Positions 18,829 to 27,240 of a DNA stretch of 64,000 nucleotides are shown here, piece after piece. Both the position numbers and the translations under genes were made by a program. The notes beneath the pieces are model-generated. The model was not told the origin of the DNA, did not search any database, and saw only the letters and a list, made by a program, of their open reading frames with translations. Numbering within the stretch: the first letter of the stretch is position 1; each line of letters begins with the position of its first letter. This DNA comes from Mesorhizobium sp. CAU 1732 (GTDB taxonomy: Bacteria > Pseudomonadota > Alphaproteobacteria > Rhizobiales > Rhizobiaceae): positions 2,914,001 through 2,978,000 of the forward strand of contig NZ_JBDQQR010000001.1 of assembly GCF_039888675.1 (NCBI RefSeq), in the 5' to 3' direction.

Positions 18829-21141
18829 TTGGCGAAGCGGATATCCGGGCGGAAGACCGGCGGCGCTTCGAAGCGCGGCTCAGACGCGGCCGCATCCGGC
18901 CAGTACCGCCCCACGCGCGACGAGCTTCTGACGTTCATTCAGGAAAACCCGGACCAGGCCGGCAAGCGCGAGATCGCGCGCGCCTTCGGCCTCAAGGGCG
19001 ACGATCGCATCTGGCTGAAGCAGACGCTCGGCGACTTGCATGACGAGGGCCTCGTCGAAAAACGCGCCAAGCGCATCGTGCGTGCGGGTGCCCTGCCCCA
19101 TGTCGTGGTGCTGGACGTGTTCTCGCGCGATGCTGACGGCTCGCTGATCGCCCGGCCGACCGAATGGCCGGAGACGAACGGCGCGGCACCGCTGGTCTCG
19201 ATCCGCCCGTCTCGCGCAGACACGGGCAAGGCACCGGGTGTCGGCGACCGGCTTCTGGCAAAGGTGTTCCCCACCGAGGACGCGGGCGGCCCAACCTATA
19301 CCGGCCGCGTCATCCGGGTGTTCGAGAAGCGCCGCGAGGCGGTGCTGGGCGTCTTCCGCAAGCTTCAGGACGGCACGTTCCGGATCGAGCCTGTGGAGCG
19401 CCGCCAGGAAGAACTGGTCGTCGACAAGGATTTTATCGGCAATGCCCGCGAGGGCGATCTCGTCGAGGTCGAACCGGTGACCGCAGGCCGATACGGACTG
19501 CCAAAGGCCAAGGTCATCGCGGTGCTCGGCTCGCTGACCAGCGAGAAGGCGGTCTCGATGATCGCCATCCACGCGCACGACATCCCGCACATCTTCCCGT
19601 CGGAGGTCATCGCCGAAGCGGACGCCGTCGAGCCGGCAGTGATGGCTGGCCGTGAAGACTGGCGCAAGGTGCCGTTGCTCACCATCGATCCGGCAGATGC
19701 GAAAGACCATGACGACGCGGTCTTTGCCGAACCGGACACGGACGAGAAGAACCCGGGCGGCGTGATCGCCACGGTGGCCATTGCGGATGTCGCAGCCTAT
19801 GTGGTCGCGGGATCGGCACTCGACCGCGAGGCGCTGAAGCGCGGCAATTCGGTCTACTTCCCCGACCGGGTCGTGCCGATGCTGCCGGAGCGCATTTCGA
19901 ACGATCTCTGCTCGCTGCGTGAGGGCGAGGATCGTCCTGCGCTTGCCGTGCGCATGACGTTCGCCGCCGACGGCCGCAAGATCCGGCACACGTTTCACCG
20001 CGTGATGATGAAATCCGCCGCCAAGCTGTCTTACCAGCAGGCCCAGGCCGCGATTGACGGCAGGACGGACGACAAGACCGCGCCGCTTCTGGAGCCGATC
20101 CTGCGGCCGCTCTGGGATGCCTACGAGGTCCTGAAGCGCGGACGCGCCGGGCGCGAACCGCTCGAACTCGACCTGCCCGAGCGCAAGATCGTGCTGAAGG
20201 AAGACGGCACGGTCGATCGTGTGATCGTCCCGGACCGGCTCGATGCGCACAAGCTCATCGAAGAGTTCATGATCCAGGCGAATGTCGCGGCGGCCGAGAC
20301 GCTGGAGGCGAAGCGCCAGCCGCTCGTCTATCGCATCCACGACGCGCCATCGCTTGCCAAGCAGGAATCGCTGCGCGAGTTCCTGCAGACAATCGGCCTG
20401 TCGCTGGCGCGCGGCGCGCAGATGAAGCCCGCTTCCTTCAACGGCATTTTGTCGCGGGTGTCGGGCACCGATCAGGAGGGCCTGGTCAACGAGGTGGTGC
20501 TGCGCACGCAGAGCCAGGCGGTCTATTCGCCCGACAACATCGGCCATTTCGGCCTCAATCTGCGGCGCTACGCGCACTTCACCTCGCCCATCCGGCGCTA
20601 TGCCGACCTGATCGTGCATCGCGCGCTGATCGGCGCGTTAGGCCTTGGAAAGGAAGGACTTTCTCAAGCCGAGGCGGATCGCCTCGAAGAAGTCTCCGCG
20701 TTGATCTCGACCGCGGAACGCCGCGCGATGGCCGCCGAACGCCAGACGATCGACCGCCTCATCGCAGGCCATCTGTCGACCCGGATGAAGGAAGCCTTCG
20801 ACGGCCGGATCTCCGGTGTCACGAAATCCGGCCTCTTCGTCCAACTGCCGCAATTTGGCGCAGATGGCTTCATCCCTGTGTCAACGCTGGGCGATGACTA
20901 CTATGTATTCGACGAGACGGCGCGCGCGCTCGTCGGGCAACGGACCAGCGAAGGGTACCAGCTTGCGGATGCGGTCGAGGTTCGGCTGGTGGAGGTTGCT
21001 CCGCTTGCCGGCTCCATGCGGTTCGAAATGCTGAGCGACCCCAAGCCCATGCCCGGATCGAAACAGTCGTTCCACAAGGCGCGGCGCGGAAAGTCGCAAT
21101 CACGCCGGCCACCGTCAAAGGGCCGAGCAGGGAGACGATGA
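18829..21141 (+). CDS. rnr: ribonuclease R
   Basis: 770 residues. An N-terminal winged-helix region (TRDELLTFIQENPDQAGKRE) is followed by cold-shock domains, the RNB exonuclease core (LLTIDPADAKDHDDAVFAEP, with the four aspartates that hold the metals) and a C-terminal S1 domain (EAFDGRISGVTKSGLFVQLP) with a basic tail. It degrades structured RNA 3' to 5'. The frame opens with TTG at 18829, six bases after the topA stop, and no ATG gives a better start, so translation is probably coupled to topA. Its stop overlaps the next start by 4 bases. Confidence 0.95.
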   Translation: MAKRISGRKTGGASKRGSDAAASGQYRPTRDELLTFIQENPDQAGKREIARAFGLKGDDRIWLKQTLGDLHDEGLVEKRAKRIVRAGALPHVVVLDVFSRDADGSLIARPTEWPETNGAAPLVSIRPSRADTGKAPGVGDRLLAKVFPTEDAGGPTYTGRVIRVFEKRREAVLGVFRKLQDGTFRIEPVERRQEELVVDKDFIGNAREGDLVEVEPVTAGRYGLPKAKVIAVLGSLTSEKAVSMIAIHAHDIPHIFPSEVIAEADAVEPAVMAGREDWRKVPLLTIDPADAKDHDDAVFAEPDTDEKNPGGVIATVAIADVAAYVVAGSALDREALKRGNSVYFPDRVVPMLPERISNDLCSLREGEDRPALAVRMTFAADGRKIRHTFHRVMMKSAAKLSYQQAQAAIDGRTDDKTAPLLEPILRPLWDAYEVLKRGRAGREPLELDLPERKIVLKEDGTVDRVIVPDRLDAHKLIEEFMIQANVAAAETLEAKRQPLVYRIHDAPSLAKQESLREFLQTIGLSLARGAQMKPASFNGILSRVSGTDQEGLVNEVVLRTQSQAVYSPDNIGHFGLNLRRYAHFTSPIRRYADLIVHRALIGALGLGKEGLSQAEADRLEEVSALISTAERRAMAAERQTIDRLIAGHLSTRMKEAFDGRISGVTKSGLFVQLPQFGADGFIPVSTLGDDYYVFDETARALVGQRTSEGYQLADAVEVRLVEVAPLAGSMRFEMLSDPKPMPGSKQSFHKARRGKSQSRRPPSKGRAGRR

Positions 21142-21563
21142 TGGAACAGCAGGTTTTTGGAAGCAGCGCCAACGACCGCCCGCTCATGCGTTCGATGACG
21201 CGCGGCTTCATGTGCCGGTGCCCGCATTGCGACAAGGGCCGCCTCTTCTCGGCGTTCCTGAAGGTCGCCGACCGCTGCGACAGTTGCGGCGAGGAATTCC
21301 ACCATCACCGCGCCGACGATCTGCCGGCCTACCTCGTCATCTTCATCGTCGGCCATATCGTCGTCGGTGCGTTCATGGGCGTCGAGCGCATGGTCGACCT
21401 GTCCACTTGGCAGCATCTCGCCATCTGGGCGCCGCTGACGTTGATATCCACGATCGCATTGCTGCAGCCCGTCAAAGGCGCTGTCGTTGGATTGCAATGG
21501 TCCTTGCGTATGCATGGTTTCTCAGGCACCCCAGAGACGCTTGAAACCCATCCCGAACTGTAG
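21138..21563 (+). CDS. DUF983 family membrane protein
   Basis: 141 residues. Two CxxC pairs near the N-terminus (MCRCPHCDKGRLF and DRCDSCGEEFHHH) suggest a zinc ribbon, followed by the conserved RADDLPAYLVIFIVGHIVV stretch and two membrane helices. This is the DUF983 family, found near respiratory or RNA-processing genes in alphaproteobacteria and of unknown function. The start ATG overlaps the rnr stop (ATGA), so it belongs to the topA-rnr unit. Confidence 0.88.
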   Translation: MMEQQVFGSSANDRPLMRSMTRGFMCRCPHCDKGRLFSAFLKVADRCDSCGEEFHHHRADDLPAYLVIFIVGHIVVGAFMGVERMVDLSTWQHLAIWAPLTLISTIALLQPVKGAVVGLQWSLRMHGFSGTPETLETHPEL

Positions 21564-21571
21564 GCGCTTCG

Positions 21572-22333
21572 ATGACGAGCCAGTCCACCAGTGTTGAGGG
21601 CATGACCCGCGCGCAACTCGACGTCGTCGAGAACAAGGATTTCGCGCTCGGGAGCGGCCCGCGCCGCCCACGTGACGCGGCGACGCTGATCCTGCTCGAT
21701 CGGGTCGGCGACGAGTTTCGTGTCCTGATGGGCCGCCGGCACATGCGCCATGCTTTCATGCCGGGCAAGTTCGTTTTTCCTGGCGGCAGGACCGACCCGG
21801 CCGACAGCCGGATCGCGGTCTGCGAGGGCCTTCACCCCAAAGAAGAGAAGAAGCTCGTCGGAACCGGCTCGCGCGCCACGACGGCCCGTGCCCGCGCCAT
21901 CGCCTTGTCGGCGGTTCGCGAGACCTATGAGGAAGCCGGGCTGCTCATCGGGCGGCGCGGCGCATTTTCGACCAGTAAGGCCGACTGGCAGGGTTTTGCC
22001 GATCACGGTGTTCAGCCATCGCTCGATTCGCTCCGCTTCATCGCACGCGCCATCACCCCTCCCGGTCGCGTGCGCAGGTTCGACACGCGTTTCCTCGCGG
22101 CCTTCAAAAGCGATGTCGCTGTGCATCTCGAAGATGGCGGGCCGACCGATGAACTCGAGGAAATCGTCTGGGTGTCGATCGCCGACGCCAAGCAGACGGA
22201 TGTGCCGGCCATCACGCGCACGATCCTCACCGATCTCGAGACGAGGCTGAGCGTCGATCCGAATCTCACACCCGGCGGCGAGGTTCCGTTTTACTACATG
22301 CGAAACAATCGCTTCTGCCGCGACATTCTCTGA
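21572..22333 (+). CDS. NUDIX hydrolase
   Basis: 253 residues. The Nudix helix core RETYEEAGLLIG is clear at about residues 112-123, and GKFVFPGGR precedes it, so the beta strand and glycine of the fold are present, although the segment between them is longer than in the classical 23-residue box. Long-insert Nudix proteins of this type include CoA-pyrophosphatase-like enzymes, but the CoA signature is not obvious, so the substrate is left open. It starts 8 bases after the DUF983 gene on the same strand. Confidence 0.87.
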   Translation: MTSQSTSVEGMTRAQLDVVENKDFALGSGPRRPRDAATLILLDRVGDEFRVLMGRRHMRHAFMPGKFVFPGGRTDPADSRIAVCEGLHPKEEKKLVGTGSRATTARARAIALSAVRETYEEAGLLIGRRGAFSTSKADWQGFADHGVQPSLDSLRFIARAITPPGRVRRFDTRFLAAFKSDVAVHLEDGGPTDELEEIVWVSIADAKQTDVPAITRTILTDLETRLSVDPNLTPGGEVPFYYMRNNRFCRDIL

Positions 22334-22351
22334 CCCCCTCCGAGCGAACCC

Positions 22352-23545
22352 ATGGCGACGATGCCCGAGGCCCCGGTGCACGCGGCTGCGACAGAGATGC
22401 GCTGGCTGGCGATCGGCGCGGCAATCGCATCGATCAGCGTGGTCGGCGTGGCGATCGGGCTGGGCGTGCCGCTTCTGTCCGTCATCCTCGAGACGCGCGG
22501 CTACTCCGCCACCAGCATCGGCGCGAACACCGCCGTCGCAGGGCTGGCATCGATCGCGGCAGCGCCCTTCGCGACCATTCTCGCGGCACGCTTCGGCGTT
22601 GTGGCGACCATGCTCGTCATGATCCTCCTTGGGGGCCTGTCGTTCGTCGGGTTCTATTTCACGCCGTTCTGGGCCTGGTTTCCGCTTCGCGCGGTGCTTC
22701 ACTTCGCTCTGACGGTGCTGTTCATCCTGTCCGAGTTCTGGATCTCCGCATCCGCACCACCAAGCCGCCGCGGGCTGGTATTGGGCCTCTACGCGACCGT
22801 CCTGTCGCTCGGCTTCGCGTTCGGGCCATGGCTCTTCGCGCAGGTCGGATCGAGCGGTTTCCTGCCGTTCGGCATCACCTTCTGTCTTGTCATGCTGGCA
22901 TCCATCCCGGTCTTTGCGGCACGCGGGCAAACGCCGGATATCGGCGCACCCTCGAAACACCGGATCACCGGCTTCGCGCGCTACATCTGGATGGTCCCGA
23001 TGGCGACCGCTGCGGTGCTCGTCTTCGGGGCCGTCGAGACCGGCGGGTTTGCGCTGTTCCCCGTTTATGGCGCCCGGATCGGCTATACCGAGGCCGATGC
23101 GGCCCTGCTGCTCACGGCGGTGGGTCTGGGAAACGTCCTCTTGCAGATCCCCCTGGGACTCCTCAGCGACCGCATGCGCGACCGGCGGCATCTTCTGGTC
23201 GCGTGCGCGCTGATTGGACTGGCGGGCGTGCTGGTCCTCCCGCATGTGGCGGGCAACTGGCACGCGAGTGCTGCCGTCCTGTTCATATGGGGCGGCGTGG
23301 TTGCCGGCCTCTACACGATCGGTCTGGCGCATCTGGGCGCGCGCCTCTCGGGACACGACCTCGCTTCGGCCAATTCCGCCTTCGTGCTCTGCTATGGAAT
23401 CGGCATGCTTCTCGGCCCGCAGGCGATCGGCATCGGCATGGATGCGTTCGGTCCCGACGGGTTTGCGTGGTCCATCGCGATGTTTTTTGCGGCTTATCTT
23501 GCGCTGGCGGCCTACAGGCTCGCTGCGAGGCGCGTGCGGGGTTGA
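22352..23545 (+). CDS. MFS transporter
   Basis: 397 residues with about twelve hydrophobic segments and the MFS inter-helix motif in the second half (LLQIPLGLLSDRMRDRRHLL, the G-x-L-S-D-R-x-x-R-R pattern). The N-terminal half shows ETRGYSATSIGANTAVAGLA, as in YcaD/CynX-like sugar or drug exporters. The substrate is unknown. It follows the NUDIX gene after 18 bases and is the last gene of the topA unit before rpmG, whose promoter overlaps its stop codon. Confidence 0.87.
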   Translation: MATMPEAPVHAAATEMRWLAIGAAIASISVVGVAIGLGVPLLSVILETRGYSATSIGANTAVAGLASIAAAPFATILAARFGVVATMLVMILLGGLSFVGFYFTPFWAWFPLRAVLHFALTVLFILSEFWISASAPPSRRGLVLGLYATVLSLGFAFGPWLFAQVGSSGFLPFGITFCLVMLASIPVFAARGQTPDIGAPSKHRITGFARYIWMVPMATAAVLVFGAVETGGFALFPVYGARIGYTEADAALLLTAVGLGNVLLQIPLGLLSDRMRDRRHLLVACALIGLAGVLVLPHVAGNWHASAAVLFIWGGVVAGLYTIGLAHLGARLSGHDLASANSAFVLCYGIGMLLGPQAIGIGMDAFGPDGFAWSIAMFFAAYLALAAYRLAARRVRG

Positions 23546-23569
23546 CAATTTCCCAGCGTTCTTTATGTG
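23542..23569 (+). promoter_or_regulatory. probable housekeeping promoter of rpmG
   Basis: A perfect -35 box TTGACA (23542-23547) is followed by a 16-base spacer and TATGTG (23564-23569). The -35 box contains the MFS stop codon (TGA at 23543-23545). This would give rpmG its own transcript with a leader of about 70 bases. Confidence 0.6.
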
Positions 23570-23648
23570 TCCGCGCGAGTTTTCCGCAACAGGGCTGCCG
23601 CCCATGTCGATGCGGCGATCCCACCCTCAGGACTAGCGGACAAGAAAA

Positions 23649-23816
23649 ATGGCCAAAGCTACGACCATCAAGATCAAGCTTCTGTCGACTGCCGATACCG
23701 GCTTCTTCTACGTGACGAGCAAGAACAGCCGCACGATGACCGACAAGATGACGAAGCGTAAGTACGACCCGATCGCGAAGAAGCACGTCGATTTCAAGGA
23801 AGCGAAGATCAAGTAG
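23649..23816 (+). CDS. rpmG: 50S ribosomal protein L33
   Basis: 55 residues beginning [20 protein letters not shown] and ending [10 protein letters not shown], the standard L33 sequence of alphaproteobacteria. Only one of the zinc-ribbon forms is used in this group; no CxxC pairs are present, so this is the zinc-free (C-minus) version. A promoter overlaps the upstream stop codon and a strong hairpin terminator follows 38 bases after the stop, so rpmG is likely a separate transcript. Confidence 0.97.
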   Translation: MAKATTIKIKLLSTADTGFFYVTSKNSRTMTDKMTKRKYDPIAKKHVDFKEAKIK

Positions 23817-23853
23817 GTCTTCGCCTTCGGCGGCACGCCGCCGGCCTTGCGAT

Positions 23854-23896
23854 GAAACGAAAAGCGCCGCCCTCATCGGGCGGCGTTTTTCGTTTC
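23854..23896. terminator. bidirectional terminator between rpmG and pleD
   Basis: A 19-bp hairpin, 23854-23872 with 23878-23896, with a 5-base loop and a single non-Watson-Crick position. The GC-rich inner stem is flanked by A-run and T-run on either side, so it can stop transcription from both directions: rpmG on the plus strand, and pleD or a minus-strand RNA on the other. Confidence 0.9.
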
Positions 23897-23930
23897 GGCT
23901 GAATTTTGTGCCTGACGAAGCAGGCGTGGC

Positions 23931-24055
23931 AGACACCCGAAAGGGGGTCGGCCGGCATTCTGGCAGCGGTACGAGGAGGCCACTAATTGCCAGAGCCGGC
24001 CGACCAACCCCACGGACCCAGGAGATGCGGCGGACCTGAGCATCATGGGGTGTCT
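23931..24055 (-). ncRNA. candidate structured non-coding RNA (strand uncertain)
   Basis: No gene occupies 23897-24232. Within it, an 8-bp perfect closing stem (23931-23938 with 24048-24055) encloses an 11-bp perfect stem (23946-23956 with 23995-24005), extended after a 2-base bulge by a 7-bp perfect stem (23959-23965 with 23988-23994) and a 22-base loop. A smaller hairpin possibility lies in the remaining arm. On the minus strand the element would be followed by the bidirectional terminator, so I favour that strand, giving a transcript of roughly 200-250 bases. It does not contain the SRP, RNase P or tmRNA signature motifs I know. A palindromic intergenic repeat is the alternative. The rest of the gap, 24056-24232, holds nothing I recognise. 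Confidence 0.4.
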
Positions 24056-24232
24056 AGTATGTAACGGGAGCCAAGGCGCCCCCGCCGTGTTACCCACCCA
24101 GACAGTCGCTCAAGAACGGAACAAAATCAACCATTTCTTAACTATCCACAGCAACTGCCGCGAAACAGGGTAAATTTTCGTATCGCCGTGAGTTGTGCCG
24201 GCACGAAGACTTCGAACGCGTGAAGCATCGTC

Positions 24233-25606
24233 TCAGGCAGCAGCCGCGACGACCCGGTTACGACCGCCATTCTTCGCCTGGTAGAGCGCGATGTCGGCGC
24301 GCTTCACCATCGCCTCCACCGTATCGGCGCCGTGCGCCATGGCGGCGATGCCCACGCTGACGGTCACGGTGATGGCCGCGCCGTCAGGCCCGGCCGCAAA
24401 CGGCGTCTGCTCGATCTGCAACCGGATACGCTCGCCCACCTTCTGCGCGATCTCCGCATCCGTGTCCGGCATGACGACGACGAACTCCTCGCCGCCCAGA
24501 CGGCACGCCAGATCGATGCCACGCACATTCTTGCGAAGCCTGCTTGCGAATTCGCGCAAGACGTCATCGCCGACGTCATGGCCGTGCGTGTCGTTGATCA
24601 GCTTGAACCGGTCGATGTCGGCGATCATCAGCGACAGCGGCCGGCGGCGGCTGCGCGCGCGATCGAAAAGCGTCGCCAGATGGCTGTCGAGGTAGCGCCG
24701 GTTGTGTAGCCCCGTCAGACCGTCGGTCACCGCCATCTCGATCGTCTGGGCGACGCTGGCGCGCAGATGATCGTTATAGCGCTTGCGCTTGACCTGCGTG
24801 CCGAGCCTGGCGATCAACTCCTGCTGATCGATCGGGCGGACGAGGTAGTCGTTCACGCCAAGGTCGAGCCCCCGCACGAGGCGCTCGTCCTCGCCCTCGC
24901 CCGCAAGCAGCATGATCGGCACGAAACGCGTGCGATCGAGCGTGCGCAACTGGGAGCAGAGCCGCAGCGGATCGTAGTCGGCAAGTCCGGTAGAAACGAT
25001 GACGCAGTCGAAATCACCTTCGGCGGCCTGGAAGAACGCCGCCTGGGCGTCCGCGGCCTGCGACAGGTTGCATCGGCCGCGCAGCATGCGCGCAATCCGC
25101 TCCGACGAACTGGGACGGTCGTCGACGAGCAGGACCTGCGGCATCGCCTCGATGACCGCGTCGCGGCGGCTCAGCAACTCCTCGATGCCGATGTTGCGCG
25201 TGGTCGATGCGCGCAGGCGCAGCTCATCGGTCAGCGTCTTCAGCCGTACGAGGCTTTTCACCCGCGTCATGAGTTGCAAATCGTTGACCGGCTTGGTCAG
25301 AAAATCATCCGCGCCCACCTCAAGGCCGCGCACGCGGTCGCTGGCCTGATCCAGCGCGGTGATCATCACGACCGGGATATGCTGGGTCGCCGGGTCGGAT
25401 TTGAGCCGCCGGCAGACTTCGAAGCCGTCCATGTCCGGCATCATCACGTCGAGAAGCACGACGTCGATCTTGGTGTTCTCGCAGGTTTCCAGCGCATCCG
25501 CGCCGCTGAACGCCGTGACGACCTCGAAATACTCCGCAAGAAGCCGAACTTCGAGCAGCTTCACATTGGCCGGAACGTCGTCGACGACGAGGATGCGGGC
25601 GGTCAT
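24233..25606 (-). CDS. pleD: response regulator PleD, diguanylate cyclase
   Basis: 457 residues in the order REC1-REC2-GGDEF. REC1 has the phospho-acceptor D53 (VVLLDVMMPD) and the conserved TKP lysine. REC2 (about 156-275) is degenerate, with S205 where the aspartate should be, as known for the PleD adaptor domain. The cyclase has an intact GGEEF active site at 371-375 and an inhibitory RxxD site at 362-365 (RGID), so product feedback by c-di-GMP is expected. In Caulobacter PleD drives the swarmer-to-stalked transition under DivJ/PleC control. It lies 37 bases downstream of divK in one operon. Confidence 0.96.
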   Translation of the reverse strand: MTARILVVDDVPANVKLLEVRLLAEYFEVVTAFSGADALETCENTKIDVVLLDVMMPDMDGFEVCRRLKSDPATQHIPVVMITALDQASDRVRGLEVGADDFLTKPVNDLQLMTRVKSLVRLKTLTDELRLRASTTRNIGIEELLSRRDAVIEAMPQVLLVDDRPSSSERIARMLRGRCNLSQAADAQAAFFQAAEGDFDCVIVSTGLADYDPLRLCSQLRTLDRTRFVPIMLLAGEGEDERLVRGLDLGVNDYLVRPIDQQELIARLGTQVKRKRYNDHLRASVAQTIEMAVTDGLTGLHNRRYLDSHLATLFDRARSRRRPLSLMIADIDRFKLINDTHGHDVGDDVLREFASRLRKNVRGIDLACRLGGEEFVVVMPDTDAEIAQKVGERIRLQIEQTPFAAGPDGAAITVTVSVGIAAMAHGADTVEAMVKRADIALYQAKNGGRNRVVAAAA

Positions 25607-25643
25607 GACTTGCGCACTCCGGTGCGGGGTGAACGATCATCCA

Positions 25644-26015
25644 TCAGGCGTCACCCAGATAGGACTTGATCGTCTCGATGAATTTGCCGACCGAAATCGG
25701 CTTGGAAATGTAGGCCTCACAGCCGCCCTGGCGAATCCGCTCCTCATCGCCCTTCATGGCGAAAGCGGTCACCGCGATCACCGGGATCGTGTGCAGCTCG
25801 TCGTCTTCCTTCAGCCATTTGGTGACTTCGAGCCCCGAAACCTCCGGGAGCTGGATGTCCATCAGGATCAGGTCGGGCTTGTGCGTCCGGGCCAGATCGA
25901 GCGCTTCCAGCCCGTTGCGCGTCCGCACCGTCTCGTAGCCACTGGCTTCGATCAGGTCGCGGAAGAGCTTCATGTTGAGCTCATTGTCTTCGACGATCAT
26001 CACCTTCTTGGGCAT
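25644..26015 (-). CDS. divK: single-domain response regulator DivK
   Basis: 123 residues, one receiver domain with D53 ([10 protein letters not shown]), the acidic pocket at VMIVEDNE and the KP pair in YISKPISV. DivK relays phosphorylation from DivJ/PleC and, through DivL, controls the CckA kinase and hence CtrA. An ATG lies two codons upstream (26021), but the GGACAGG site abuts it directly; the ATG at 26015 has a 6-base spacing and gives the known start [14 protein letters not shown]. First gene of the divK-pleD operon. Confidence 0.96.
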   Translation of the reverse strand: MPKKVMIVEDNELNMKLFRDLIEASGYETVRTRNGLEALDLARTHKPDLILMDIQLPEVSGLEVTKWLKEDDELHTIPVIAVTAFAMKGDEERIRQGGCEAYISKPISVGKFIETIKSYLGDA

Positions 26016-26178
26016 AAGCATCCTGTCCGACTGAGCCCGCGACCCGCAGGCGAAGACCGGTTGTCTGATATCCTGGTTAAACCGAAGTCTAACCTGATTT
26101 GATTGACGAAAGGCAAACCTTTGGCTGCAAGACAGACGACGCTTGCCCAGATCATCGCCGTCAGGCTACACGGCCTGC

Positions 26179-26493
26179 ATGAAGATTACACGAGACGATC
26201 AGGGTGCGTCGGCCCGCGCGGACGCTGAACAGCTTGCGATCGCGGCTTTGGGCTACGTCGCCGCCGATCCGACGCTGCTGCCGCGCTTTCTGGCGCTCAC
26301 GGGCATCGAGGCGAACCAGATCAGGCAGGCGGCCATGGAGCCGGGTTTCCTCGCGGGCGTGCTTCAGTTCATCATGGCCCATGAACCCACGTTGACGGCG
26401 TTCTGCGAGGCGAGCGGCACGAAGCCTGAGCGCGTCGGCGCGGCCCTGCGTGCGCTGCCGTTCGGCGACGATAGAATCGAGGCCTCGACATGA
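26179..26493 (+). CDS. DUF3572 family protein
   Basis: 104 residues, soluble and helical. The central stretch ALGYVAADPTLLPRFLALTG followed by GFLAGVLQFIMAHEP is the DUF3572 pattern, a short alphaproteobacterial family of unknown function usually found beside divK and pleD. The ATG at 26179 gives the family start; the open frame continues 12 codons up to a TTG. Its stop overlaps the HAD gene start (ATGA). Divergent from divK. Confidence 0.85.
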   Translation: MKITRDDQGASARADAEQLAIAALGYVAADPTLLPRFLALTGIEANQIRQAAMEPGFLAGVLQFIMAHEPTLTAFCEASGTKPERVGAALRALPFGDDRIEAST

Positions 26494-27143
26494 GCATCGA
26501 TCCGGAAACGCTGCGCCAGATCGAAGAACTGTCGCATGACGATCGCCCGCTCCTGGTGCTCGACGTCGACGACGTGGTGCTGGAGTTCATCCGGCCGTTC
26601 CCGCGCTATCTCGAAGGACGCGGCTACAGGCTCGACCTTGGCACGTTCCGCCTGCACGGCAACGTCTTCCATCTGGAAACCGGCGATGCGGCGGAGCGCG
26701 AGCACGTCGCGGAAATGCTCGCGAGCTTCTTCGACGAGCAGGCGGACTGGCAGACCGTCACCGACGGCGCGGCGGCTGCCATCGAGACGATCGCACGCAA
26801 GGCCGAGGTGGTGCTGCTGACAGCTATGCCACATCGCCATCGGGACCGGCGGCGCAACCATCTCGACGCGCTTGGCCTGCCCTACCCGCTCCTGACCACC
26901 GAAATGGCCAAAGGGCCGGCGATCAGGCGGCTGCGCGGCGAGACACCACGGCCCGTCGCCTTCGTCGACGACATGCCGCACAATCTCGTCTCGGCGAAGG
27001 AGCATGTGCCCGACGCCCATCTGTTCCATTTGATGGCGGACAACCGGATTCGCGACATCGTGCCCAAGCCCCCCGAGGGCATCATCATCGTGGACGACTG
27101 GGCCGACGCAGGACCGCGCATAGCGGCAGCACTGGGCGTCTGA
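26490..27143 (+). CDS. HAD-superfamily hydrolase
   Basis: 217 residues. Motif I is DVDDVVLEF (the nucleophile and acid-base aspartates D25 and D27 in LLVLDVDDVV), motif II is LLTAMPHRHR, and the acidic motif IV is VAFVDDMPHN. This is a complete HAD phosphatase set without a large cap. The substrate is unknown. It is translationally coupled to the DUF3572 gene by a 4-base overlap, and that pairing next to divK/pleD appears to be a stable rhizobial arrangement. Confidence 0.8.
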   Translation: MSIDPETLRQIEELSHDDRPLLVLDVDDVVLEFIRPFPRYLEGRGYRLDLGTFRLHGNVFHLETGDAAEREHVAEMLASFFDEQADWQTVTDGAAAAIETIARKAEVVLLTAMPHRHRDRRRNHLDALGLPYPLLTTEMAKGPAIRRLRGETPRPVAFVDDMPHNLVSAKEHVPDAHLFHLMADNRIRDIVPKPPEGIIIVDDWADAGPRIAAALGV

Positions 27144-27240
27144 TCCGACACTTCCATACTGACAGGAAGCGCCGGGCAGACCGCTTGTTGGCGTCCGCGC
27201 AATCAATTATGATTGCGACCGTTCCTGATATGTTCGTGTC

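Noticed and set aside
21329..23605. 758-codon minus-strand frame opposite DUF983, NUDIX and MFS genes
   Set aside because: Three real genes with clear families occupy the other strand; the antisense translation is low-complexity and charged.
24056..24120. second hairpin GTAAC...GTTAC next to the structured element
   Set aside because: Only the outer 5 bp pair cleanly and the inner part needs bulges, so it was not called as a separate feature.
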